DNA of 64,000 nucleotides, taken from NCBI GenBank assembly GCA_043228905.1, contig JBHGNT010000015.1, forward strand, positions 15,748,001-15,812,000. The letters run 5' to 3'. Of the stretch, positions 13,252 to 23,619 are shown in pieces. Positions within the stretch are counted from its first letter, which is position 1. Every line of letters starts with the position of its first letter. This stretch comes from Azolla caroliniana (Eukaryota > Polypodiophyta). The notes under the pieces were generated by a model, which was not told the DNA's origin, did not search any database, and saw only the letters and a program-made list of their open reading frames with translations. The translations under genes were made by a program, and so were the position numbers.

Positions 13252-13365
13252 CTTCTCCCATCTATGGATATGGTATATTCTTTTGATTCCCTGTCTTCTC
13301 CCCTTCTTTGGGTTTTTGTTCTGTTACCTCTTTGAAAAGCATTTTAGACGAATTAAGAGCAAAAA
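10740..13365. other. Intergenic between CIPK and helicase genes
   Basis: Apart from the foldback element at 12175-12456 and a (TTC)n run at about 13221-13257, no coding or RNA feature was recognised. The ORFs here are short and without motifs. Confidence 0.5.
12175..12456. mobile_element. Foldback MITE, Mutator-like, with 10-bp target-site duplication
   Basis: The left arm (12175-12299) and right arm (12361-12456) are near-perfect inverted repeats around a loop of about 60 bp. Both termini read (G)GGAAAAGTACCAGGATA inward. The element is flanked on both sides by TATATACTAT (12165-12174 and 12457-12466). A 9-11 bp target duplication with long terminal inverted repeats is typical of MULE-derived MITEs. 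The left arm is longer because it holds an internal duplication of about 30 bp that includes CCTAGAAGTTC and TTTACCAGA. There is no coding capacity. Confidence 0.88.
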
Positions 13366-13366
13366 T

Positions 13367-13381
13367 CCCCCCCCCCCCCCC
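13367..13381 (+). repeat. Poly(C)15 tract immediately before the helicase start codon
   Basis: Fifteen cytosines directly precede the ATGGG of the helicase. It may be unstable and could affect initiation. It could also be an assembly-sensitive homopolymer. Confidence 0.85.
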
Positions 13382-16300
13382 ATGGGTCCTCTTGAAGCCA
13401 CACAGATTCTCTCCGAAGTAGGATACTCTGTTTTCCTGTTCAAAGATGGAAACAGAGCTCTACTTAACTCGAAGCAGAAGAATAAGAAGAAGAAGAAGAC
13501 AACAGGACGCATTACATGTATTCAGTGTTCTGTGTTGCCCTCAAAGAAATCTTTCCTTTTGGGGTTGTCAGAAGTCGGGCTGAAGAATTCATCTCTGAAT
13601 AATAACGTAGACTCATCAAGACCAAATTTCATCCCTTCCACAAGAAACTGGACAGGGGATAAGAACCTCTCCCTCTCTGATGTAGATAATCTGTTCCGAA
13701 GTCGTGACAAGGATTCTATTGGCTTCAACAATGATCGGCCAAGGGTGGGTAAATAACTTACATTCTTAGCTGAGATGTTTGCCAGACACAATCCACAATC
13801 CACAATCCACAAACCACAAACCACAAACCACAAACCACAATCCACAATCCACAATCCACAACCCACAACCCACAACCCACAATCCACAATCCACAATACA
13901 CAATACACAATACACAATACACAATACACAATACACAATACACAATGCACAATGCACAATACACTATACATAATATGCAATGTTGCTAACTATTGCACTC
14001 TCTCTTGATCCTCTGAATGGTAGGAAGACCACGGCTTTACAAGAAACTTCCCGCCCTCGATTGAGGATTTGGATGATAATCTACGTAGATTGTGGCCGGA
14101 GAAATTTGATTGTGGTGAGAAAGAATGTGTAGAAGGCTCTCCGTGGGATTGGCGGGAACCGTTGGATAGAGGTGAGAACCAATATATTGAAGGGTCTATA
14201 CCACATTGGCAAGAAACATTTAATAGAGGTGAGAAAGAATATATTGAAGGGTCTACATTGCATTGGCGGGAACTATTCAGCAGAGATGAAAAAGAATGCT
14301 TTGAAGGGTCTACAACACATTGGTGGGAACAATTTGATCAGGGTGAGAGAGAATGCATTGAACAGTCTACTCCGAATAATTGGAAACAATCTGATGGTGG
14401 TGAAAGAGAACATATTCAAGTATCTACTTCTGATTACTGGAAACAAATCAGTAAAGGTGAGAAGAAAGAATGTAATAAAGAATCTGTGTCTTATTATGGA
14501 CAGCAGATGGATAGAGATGAGAAGAAAGAATGTATTGAAGCATCTACATTGCAATACCAGGAACAAACTGATAGAAGTGAGAAAAAAACATGCAATGAAA
14601 CATGTACGTTGCATTACCAGGAACAAATCGGTAAAGCTGAGAAGGAAGAATGTATTGAAAAATCTAAATCTCATGGTTCTAGCGTATCTGAATTTCCATC
14701 ATTCGTGAGTCCTAAATCATTACATGGTTTCTCCCCTCAGTGCAACAGTGAAACCAAGTCAAAAACAATTTCTTCACATCTCCAAGATGCTGGGACAATT
14801 CTTGAAAGTGAAGAGTTGGGCAAATTCTTCCTAGATAAAGATGATGGCATAACTGTTACACAAGTTCTGGGTAAAGAATGGGTTCAAAGTTCCAACTTTT
14901 TTGAAAAACTGGGTCCTGATCCTTCCAGAAAATTAACTTTCAATTTGTGCAAGTTCAGAGTTTCGATACCAAAAGAGATGATGAAGTCAATGCCACCTCT
15001 TCCATCCAATGATCTTTTTCCAGTGCCTGATACCACACCATATTTCCACATTACAGCTCAAATGGTTGAACTACACAATGTAGAGCATGTGAATTTATGC
15101 ATAGATTGGCTTCTTCAAGGTAACCCAAGTATCGTTTCTCTGGTATGCAAACATGCTGGTGGTTTTCTTCAACTTATTCAGCTTTCAGTGCATGATCGAT
15201 GTGTGCTTATCAAAGTGTCTCTACCCATGGCCCCCTTTGCACCTGTGGTTCCTTTGAAACTTAGAGATTTGCTCTCAGATAGAGAGACTATGAAAGTTGG
15301 AGCAAACATACAAAAGGATGCTCTTTCCATATACTATTTCCTGGGAGCAACAAGCAACGGGTGTGCTCGTATTTCTCAGTTTGTTGGCACGAAAAAGCGG
15401 AAATCTGTTCTGCATCTATGCAGGTGAGGATTCAGAGTTTAAATTCCTTTTTCACCTTTTTATATGAATTGATGAACGTGGTTTGTGTGATGCCTATGGA
15501 ATTGGTACTGGCAGGGAGTTGTTTCACTGGGATTGGAGCGAGAATAAGAAAGTTATTTACAGTGATTGGGGATCAAAGGTCATCTCACTGGAACAGGTTA
15601 TCTTTCAGCATTTTTAATTTGTATGAACTGTAGCCCTTGGACGTGAGGAACGCTTCACCTTGCCAAGTCTCTGACTGCACTTCATTAGACGACAATGTCT
15701 ACATATATGTCTAACACAATGTAGCTTTTGTTTTAGATGCTCAAGCCTTAAATAGAGCAAATAACAAGGAAACCATGTGACCTAAGGCAGTTTTAATGCC
15801 CAAACATGATGCACATATGAATGCTTTATGTTTATAGGGAATGATGCTTATGTATTTTAGAGTTGGGCAGTAAACAGGAGCCTTGTAGGTGTTGTTTATA
15901 TAAGGGAACACTGAAACAGCCCCAAAGTTTTCCTTTTATCTCCTGATTTTTTGTTATTTCTTCAAATCCCCTTGCTCAGCCCCAAAACAATGAAAAAAGG
16001 GATGAATTGACAATATAATTGATAAATATCGACCTTAAAATCACTCACAGAACACTTACAATTTCTCTTTCAAGGGTTGACCAATGGCATTTGATGGGCA
16101 TAGGTTGGAACCATAAAGAAAGGGCAAAACTCAGGAGTATTTGAGAGTTTCTCCCTAATAGATATTATGATAGACGGAAGCATATGCATCCTTGTTGTGT
16201 ATTGTTTCTGGAAGACGCTGCTTGCAAAGTTCATGTTTTAAAGGGATACAAATGACACTGAAATTTACCTTGTAGGTGAAGCATGCAGTTCTAGAGGCTT

Positions 16301-18249
16301 GGACAACGAGATTAGTGTGGGTTGGTCAGTCACAACTTTGGCATGTACAATCGCCAGCTTTTTCGTTGGTAGAGTTTCCGTGGATACTATTAGATTACTT
16401 TGGAAGGTCTGTCTTTTCTTTTGAATTGCAAACCCGGAATGATGAAGTCATGTCAGTTGAGGTATGAAAAGAAATCTCTTCTTGTCAATAGGACTTTAGA
16501 AAACTTGAATGATTGACATTTATTTTGATACAGGTGAAGGGGGCAACAGTGGAGCTCCATGGAGGCCGTCTTAGTCTCAAGCAAAAGAATTTCAGGTCTC
16601 GAGTTATGGGACAGAATGCTTTAGTGGAGCTTCACTTCAGGGATGGTAGAAAACCTCAGAAATATGTCACTGTTTATAGAGAAGGTAGTAGGGTGGTCTT
16701 GGATGATGCTGAGGCACCCTCTGTCATCAAAAGAGTAGAAGATCTACAAGAAGAAATAGGCATGGTGAGCAAGATCCTCGTTGACAAAACCAACAACCAT
16801 GATGTGCAAAAACAAAAGCTCGAGGAATCTCTTTACATGCTATTATGCATACCTGGAGCATGCCCACGACACATTCTAGCGGCATTGGGATGCTTGCAAG
16901 GTAAAAACATGGTAATGCAAAGTAAGAGCTTTGGTCTCGATGCAGCTTGTGTGCAAAGTTGTAAGATGGGCCTTAATCCAGGTCAATCCAATGCATGGCA
17001 GTATATGCTATCGTCGCCCCTCTCTGCAGTTGTGGGACCTCCTGGAACTGGTAAGACCACGGTTATATCGGCAGTCACAAAAGCGTGGCTATGGCTAGCT
17101 ACTTCTGGAGAGACTCTGGTATGTGCTGCTCACCAGAATGTAGCAGTTCGCCACATGGCTGAGACTATGGCAAAAGAGAGGATACCAGGGCTCTTAATGT
17201 TGGTGAGTGCGGATTACTACGAAGGTTGGCATGAAGACGAGTATAGTGCGCAGAAGGAGATTTTAGTAGTTTCAGGATCGGCTCAAACCACTGCAGAATC
17301 TATTGAAAATTGGGTTGCTCGGAATGGTGGGCAGCCCCCGAGGGTGTTGCTTTGTACGCTTGGTTTGATTGGGAATGACTCTTTCCATGCAAGCTTGATG
17401 GGGACTAGGGTCTCAGCCATGATCATTGATGAAGGGTCACAGGCTGGCGAAGGAAGCCTGATACCATCTTTGGGAGCATTACCACATCTTCAAATGCTTA
17501 GTGTTGTCGGAGACCCATGCCAACTCCCTCCTTATGGATGCCGACAGCGCCCCATCCGAAGTGTATTTGATTTGCTAGCCCAGAGCTGCGAGATACATGT
17601 GCTGCAAGAGCAATATAGAATGCCATATCGAATAGCTCAGTTTGTTTCCGCAGAATTCTATGGAGGAACTTTGCACACTGATGCGAAGAAGATGAGGCAA
17701 GACTCAGATATGGCACTTATTTGGGTGGATGTGACGGGTAAAGTAGAAATTGCCACATCTGGGACATCACTAAGCAACCGAGAAGAAGCAGAGGCAATTA
17801 TAGAGTGGTGTCAAGCTCGGAAACGTCATAATGGTGGAAGATCGATGCCACGGGGGAAAGTGGTGGTTCTCACTTTGTATGAAGCCCAACGAAGTCTTAT
17901 AAGTGGAATGCTTGATGAACAAGGAATGGGAGAAGAGATCATTGCATACAACGCCGACTCTTTCCAAGGCCAAGAGGCTGATGTGGTGCTTGTCTCCCTC
18001 GTGGTCGGGGCATGGGTATCGAGTTTCGCTGCAGATAGACGGCGGGCATGTGTCCTTTTGTCCCGAGCCAAGCATGAGTTGCATTTGTTTGGGAACTTGG
18101 AGGCCATTCAGGGCAAATTCAGCACGTTAAAACATAGTACTGAAAATAGTAATATATGGACGACATTGGCCGAATATTGCATGCAGCATGGCTGGGTTGT
18201 CAAGAGATGTAATCTTGAATTGCTTGCTCATTCATTTGGAGACATCTAA
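13382..18249 (+). CDS. UPF1/DNA2-like superfamily 1 helicase with N-terminal tandem repeats, 5 exons
   Basis: ATP-dependent nucleic-acid helicase; the exact substrate is unknown. Exons: 13382-13744, 14024-15423, 15515-15596, 16276-16461, 16534-18249, giving 1248 aa. The helicase core lies in the last exon. It contains GPPGTGKTT (Walker A, about residues 845-853), IIDEGSQAGEG (Walker B, about 974), VGDPCQLPP, EQYRMPYRIAQF, ADSFQGQEADVVLVSL and LLSRAKHELHLFGN. The N-terminal third is low-similarity, with a basic KQKNKKKKKTTGR patch (possible nuclear signal) and a tandem repeat at about residues 152-336. The start ATG follows a run of 15 C. The open frame continues upstream, but the residues there look like translated simple repeat. 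The family includes RNA-decay and heterochromatin-RNAi helicases, and I cannot place it further. Confidence 0.88.
13786..13965 (+). repeat. Heptamer array (NCACAAN)n filling helicase intron 1
   Basis: About 25 uninterrupted 7-bp units occupy most of the 279-nt first intron. The units come in blocks of variants: CCACAAT, then CCACAAA, CCACAAT, CCACAAC, CCACAAT, ACACAAT and finally GCACAAT. This block pattern is expected from successive slippage expansions. Long spurious ORFs on both strands here are products of the 7-bp period. Confidence 0.95.
14114..14668 (+). repeat. Coding tandem repeat of 57-60 bp (19-20 residues) in helicase exon 2
   Basis: Six 19-residue units, such as GEKEYIEGSTLHWRELFSR, are followed by three 20-residue units (DEKKECIEASTLQYQEQTDR) and a partial one. 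The pattern is G/D-E-K/R-x-C/Y-I-E-x-S-T-x-x-W/Y-x-E-x-x-x-R/K. Units diverge at the residue level but keep phase. They are acidic and aromatic, and probably helical or an extended binding surface. I do not recognise this repeat from any named family. Confidence 0.92.
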
Positions 18250-18285
18250 TAAAGAGAATTGTGTAATTAATCAATTGTATAAGAC

Positions 18286-18291
18286 AATAAA
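18286..18291 (+). terminator. Candidate polyadenylation signal of the helicase gene
   Basis: AATAAA lies 37 nt after the helicase stop codon; another AATAAAG overlaps the stop region at 18249. Motif only. Confidence 0.4.
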
Positions 18292-18941
18292 ATAGAATCA
18301 ACCATTAGAGAAAGTGATGTTTACTTGGTTGATACAAATATATAGCACCCTGTACTGATCCTTGTTCTTCTGGCACAAGGGCAAGGGCTGAAGATATTAT
18401 TGAGTAACTTTGGAAAAGGGAATGATTGTGGGAAATACTCAATTCGGATGGGAGCTAAAAAAATGATGCAGATTCCATAGTACATTTGATGCCTATAAGA
18501 TTTGTGAGTATTATTAGTGCTAGCATTGATGATGGGCTTGGTATTTGGTCTCCCATTGGTGTCAATAACATCTCTATCTATCAATCTATCTAGTCAAATA
18601 AATGTCTACTATTGTATTGCAAATTTGGCCTCAACAATTTCCTTTGTAAAGGACTTGATTTTGATGCGGTTCTCACTCTTTCGATGCAGTATCTTTTTCG
18701 CCATTGCCATGACAATTTTGAAATGTGCACCAATTGCTTTGGAGAGGATAAAGTGCTTGATTTTAAATTCTTTTGTTGGCTTGTATGGTGTTGTCTACAA
18801 ACCATTATTTCTTGAAGATAGAAATGTAGATTGTTTTATGTCCATCGTCTTCATATTTTAGTATTGATCTCGGTAGATTGATCATGTCCTTTGAAGTGTG
18901 CTTCTTGTTACACTAATGTTCAAGGAGCACAACATGCCCTT

Positions 18942-19420
18942 TTCTATGATGTTCGAGTATGTAATCCCTTCATTCTAGGTCTTGTGGTTGTCTCTTATAA
19001 TAATAGTTTGGGCTTGTCTACATGGTCACCCAAACAAATGTGAAAGAGCTAAGACATGATTCTATGAAAGAGATATATGACACTATTGTCTTCTCTCAGT
19101 CGTGTGAGTGTGGAGTGTATCTAGACCTCTCCATGGCTTTTTATCTCAAGTAAAGAGTGACCAAACATATATATATATATATTCTATGATGTTCGAGTAT
19201 GTAAGCCCTTCATTCTAGGTCTTGTGGTTGTCTCTTATAATAATAGTTTGGGCTTGTCTACATGGTCACCCAAACAAATGTGAAAGAGCTAAGACATGAT
19301 TCTATGAAAGAGATATATGACACTATTGTCTTCTCTCCGTCGTGTGAGTGCGGAGTGTATCTAGACCTCTCCATGGCTTTTTATCTCAAGTAAAGAGTGA
19401 TCAAACATATATATATATCG
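18942..19420. repeat. 240-bp tandem direct duplication
   Basis: Two copies start at 18942 and 19182, each beginning TTCTATGATGTTCGAGTATG and ending in an (AT)n run. Only a handful of differences are visible across 240 bp, so the duplication is young. No coding content was recognised. The surrounding 18.3-20.6 kb holds no gene. Confidence 0.93.
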
Positions 19421-19749
19421 CATTTCTAGACTTTGAGTTGTCAAAGGGTAGGTTCTTTGAAGACTCAATCCTTATGAGATATGCATATGCCCTCCATTGA
19501 CAAGGAAAATGCATGTTTTTGCCTATGATATATGCATATGCTCTCGATTGACCATAATAAGTGCATTCTCTCTGAACTTGATTGTCTATCAACCAAACTC
19601 AATGTCATTAAAGCAAGTAAACCAAATATTGCTAAGGGATTTACAATAATTAAGTGCCAAGAAGGCAAGACAACATGATGAGCTATTGAAATCATAGTAG
19701 GAACCATAGTATGTACTATGAACCATGTGTACCATACGTGCATTTGCAT

Positions 19750-20170
19750 TCGAGAATGTTTCAATCACTCGAGTATGGTAAATACCATAATTTTGTATTC
19801 TTTATTTATTATAAGGTAAAAAAATTTTAAGTGAGAAAATTAAGGTAAAAAGTGTAAAAAAAACATAAGAATGTTTTGATAACATACGCATTCGTATGAA
19901 AAAGAATGTTTTCCAATGCATTCGAGTGTATTACGTATTATGGTATGAACCATATGAACCGTTCGCATTCAAAGTATGTTTAGATCATTCAAGTATGGTA
20001 AAGACCCTTGAAGTAAGGGAAATACCATACTTTTGTATTCATTATTTACTATAAGGTAAAACTTTTTTTAAGGTAAAAAAGTGTGAAAAAAAATTTAAAA
20101 CATCCACAAAAAAACATAAGTATGTTTTCTTAACATACACATTCATTTTCAAATATATGAAAACGAATGT
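19750..20170. repeat. Diverged tandem duplication of about 210-240 bp
   Basis: Two AT-rich copies share GAGTATGGTAAA/CAAGTATGGTAAA, CATA(A/C)TTTTGTATTC, a run with TATAAGGTAAAA, and ATAAG(A/T)ATGTTTT followed by AACATAC(G/A)CATTC. They are older than the 240-bp duplication next to them. They lack coding content. Confidence 0.7.
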
Positions 20171-20695
20171 TTGAGCAGAAGGATGAGAATATTATGTTCT
20201 ATGATTGAAATAGAGTTTTCAACTTGAAGCAACTCTATTATCTTCATATAAAAAAGACCCAAGTTTCCAAATCCCCAAAACATGAACCAAAAGTCAACGT
20301 TGTTGTCTTAATTCTTGTGGGATCACTTGTAAACATGTTCCTTGCACAAGATCACGTGTTGGTGTTTGATGACTGAGTGGGCCCAAATGCAAAGTGTGCG
20401 TTAAGTGTTGTGCAAGAATATATGTGTTTATGTCACGGTGAACTAGTGTTACATGTATATTCTTATAAACGTGTGTATTCTTTATAGGCAAGTCATCCCA
20501 AAATTTACAGTGTGTATTCCTTATAGGCAAGTCTACTAAATAATCAAATGTTGCATACAATAGATTGTAAACGTCGAGATGCAAGTCATCCCAATTTTTG
20601 TTGTTTTCTTTTCTAGAATCTCATTGAACAATTATATCAAAATTTATGCTTGGCTCTTTGGTGACCGGTGGAAAATCAAATTGGGATAAGCTTCA

Positions 20696-20888
20696 AGATG
20701 AAGTTGTGTAAAGCTAGTGAAGAGTTGCCCTAATCAAACATCAACATTTGGATAACAATTTAAATCAAATATCGCCACTTGGATAACAATTCAAATCAAA
20801 TATGAGCACTTGGATAATAATTCAAATCAAATATTGACACTTGGATGAAGTTATATAAAGCTAGTGGAGAGTTGCCCTAATCAAATAT
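20696..20888. repeat. Compound minisatellite with about 33-bp core units
   Basis: Four units of the type CACTTGGATAACAATTCAAA followed by TCAAATAT are flanked on both sides by a copy of GATGAAGTT(G/A)T(G/A)TAAAGCTAGTG with AGAGTTGCCCTAATCAAA. It abuts the 5' end of the LINE relic that begins near 20925. Confidence 0.85.
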
Positions 20889-20924
20889 TTATGGTCCTAA
20901 CATCCACAATCAAAGTTGTCAATG

Positions 20925-22720
20925 ATAACACACTCCACGTAGATGACATTGTCTTGCTCTCGGAGTAGGAACATGACCTACAAAAGTATCTTAATGCCCT
21001 AGATGACTTTTGTACACAACGAGGATTGGTGGTGAATCTAGCAAAAACTAAAGTCCTTATCTTTCATACATCATCTCGAGTTAAGAGTAAATGTCACCTA
21101 ATCCTCTCTCATAAACTAGTTGAGGTAGTTGGATCATATGTATACTTGGGAGTCACTTTTAGTGCTCGCTCAGGTAAATTCTCGATGACCTAGGCAACCA
21201 AAGATAGGCTAACGAGAGGGTATGCATCCCTCTCACTCTTAGAGAGACAATGCCACCATGCATACTTTCAAGAGCCACAGACTAAGGGATGTCTCTTCGA
21301 CTCATTAGTGACCCCTTCCCTCATGTATGCATCAGTAGTATGGGCTCCAGGTCTACCATCTTTCATGTGGACGCAATTAGAGAGACCTTTGGTGACAATG
21401 TTATCATCTCAACTCCGAAGCAAATCGACATTACTACATGACATTATTAGAGCAAAGTTTAGTTTGCCCCTAATGTTAGTAGAAGCATTTTTTCAAGTGG
21501 TAGTTTTTATTCATCGGATACATAGCCAACAACAAGATAGGATATCCGTCGAACCTTTGAGGCATCCTGAACCCTACATGCGTCTGGAGACACTAGCTCT
21601 TGGTATGACACTATGGTGAGTTGGTTACTTGCAAACGGCATAGACATTAATAACCTACCTCCCCTTAAGTACAACCATGGGACTGATCAAACTCTAATAT
21701 CTCATGAAGACCGTAACAAAGTGATACGCCAAGAAATATGGCAAATTTACACTCGATATAAATGGATCACCCCACGAGAGCCACTCCCATCTAAAATGTT
21801 GTACTATAACGAACACTTCTTGCACTTCTCTAAGTTAGGTTTTATTACATGACCAAGATATCTAGATACATTCTTATCAAATGCACTAAGGGTGGCCATT
21901 GGACAACTTAGGAGATCATCTCACCAACTTGAGATTGAGAATGGTCGGGCTAATAGAGTCCCTAGAGAGGAAAGGCTATGTAGGTTATGCCACATAGAGA
22001 TAGAGGATGAGTATCACTTCACATGCAAGTGCCCAACTTATGCTGAGATACGGGCGGAATACCAAGAGATATTAGGACCCTCTCCCACCCTCTCCAAACT
22101 ATTAGATACCCCGGATGTAAAGAGACTAGGTAGGTATATCTTAGAGCTAAAATAACATAGGGAGAATAAATTACAAAGTGTTAACTATAACCCTTTTACT
22201 ATTCATCATGTAACTAGTGTAATTTTTCAGGAACAAGGGGAGACGATGAATGTGGATATACTTACGTGGCTCAGCCTCTCTCTTAAGGAAGCATAAATGC
22301 AAATGACAACTAAATGCCCTTGGATGTTGGGCTTCAAAACAAGTCAACACGGAGTAGAAAAGATTAAGAAGATAAGGGAATGTGAGCTACATAAAGTAGA
22401 AGCTATGGTTGGGGTACCTTTCACATTGGGACCATGGACCACATCCACATCGAAACCCTTTGACCTCCCGCTTCTCTTTGAGAGACTTGGATGGAAATGA
22501 AAGTATGCCTAGTATAACATCATTTTCATTGTAAAACATGTTTTTTATATAGAACAAGGTTGTTATTTTACTAGAATTATTTAGCTTAAAACTCTATTTT
22601 TATTTTTAATTTTTACTTTTGATGAATGGGTAAATATCCCATTTTTTGTTGTAAACCATTTGTCTCATGGGCCAATTTTGGCCTTAGAAGACGTTAATAT
22701 ATCTTTCTTTCTTTCTTTCC
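20925..22720 (+). mobile_element. 5'-truncated LINE relic (reverse transcriptase C-terminus to 3' tail)
   Basis: Translation with stops and frame changes gives the polymerase motif HVDDIVLLSE (canonical F/YADD), then NLAKTKVLIF and YVYLGVTFSA. After these come the thumb/connection region (21308-21850) and a C-terminal zinc-binding segment, CRLCHIEIEDEYHFTCKCP (21970-22040). The ORF2 homology ends near 22155. A 3' tail with CTCATGGGCCAATTTTGG and GACGTTAATATATC then runs into (TTTC)n near 22715. This tail is shared with other copies in the window. The element is dead: a stop directly follows the YADD region. Confidence 0.88.
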
Positions 22721-23619
22721 AATGACCCGAATAAAATATACATTTAGCCCACATTTATTGTGGATGATATCAAATTTGTCCTAATGCACATGCATGTTTA
22801 TTTATTCTAGGGCCCTACCACATGACTCCACGCTCTTTAGTAACCTAACCACGATTAATGACCGATGCCAATGATTTCAAGCCGCACAAGCATGTGCGTT
22901 TATTCCAGTGTTCCACATTAATTCACATGGTCAATGTCAATGATTTATTTCATGGCACAAATGCATGGTCGATTGTTTGAGTTGCCAATATCAAGTGATG
23001 AAACTAGCCATAGATAATAAGAGCCTTGAAAAAGAAAAAACAAACCCCATGAATAATCGATGTACGAGAAGCTTACTGATTGCCCCATGATCTCAGGGCA
23101 GGAATTTGATCAATGGTTTTGCGGCAGATCGATAGGAGTTTCTGGCTCAAAACAAACTGGTCGGGCCGGGCCCAAAGGTACGACCGGCCACAGATCGATG
23201 GTTTTGTGGTCCGTGGTACAATCCATTGGTTCTGTGGCCAAGTCAATACAAGTTTCGGACGCAACGAGGGATTGACGGCATGATTCATGTTTTTCGCGTA
23301 GACATGTCAGCAGAATCCAAAGGAAATGGAATTTCGATGCTTCAGAATTGGGTGGAGTGGCCATAATCCAGCATACAATTGATATATATAATAACCCAAT
23401 TCAATTCTAGGTGGGAGTGTCAGAAATTGGATTTTGGTTTCTGTCTGCTTCTGTCTAAGCTCATGTGTTGACCAAAGATGTAAATATTTATGGCTTCTTG
23501 TTCTTAAACAAAATGCTGTTTCTGTAGTACTCGAAAGGACGATCGAGTATGTGTACGGATCCTGCTTCACCCATGTTTTTGTAGAAGGAAAGGAAAGGAA
23601 AGGAAAGGAAGAACAGGAC
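22721..23619 (+). other. Upstream region of the ABC1K gene
   Basis: No gene recognised. At about 23112-23245 there is an imperfect repeat around GATC(A/G)ATGGTTTTG(C/T)GG. A (GGAAA)n run at about 23587-23611 lies just before the ABC1K start codon. No clear TATA box can be assigned. Confidence 0.4.

Noticed and set aside
13522-14008. Long open frames on both strands over the CACAAT array
   Set aside because: A 7-bp period array without stop codons gives open frames in several phases. The translations are simple Cys/Val/Leu or Thr/His/Asn repeats.
14081-14708. Alternative-frame ORFs (60-178 aa) overlapping the helicase repeat, on both strands
   Set aside because: They mirror the 57/60-bp coding repeat in other frames. 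The helicase frame alone joins to upstream and downstream exons by good splice sites.
18517-18861. 114-residue hydrophobic ORF downstream of the helicase
   Set aside because: No motif or splice context, overlapping ORFs on both strands, and a repeat-rich setting; most likely chance.
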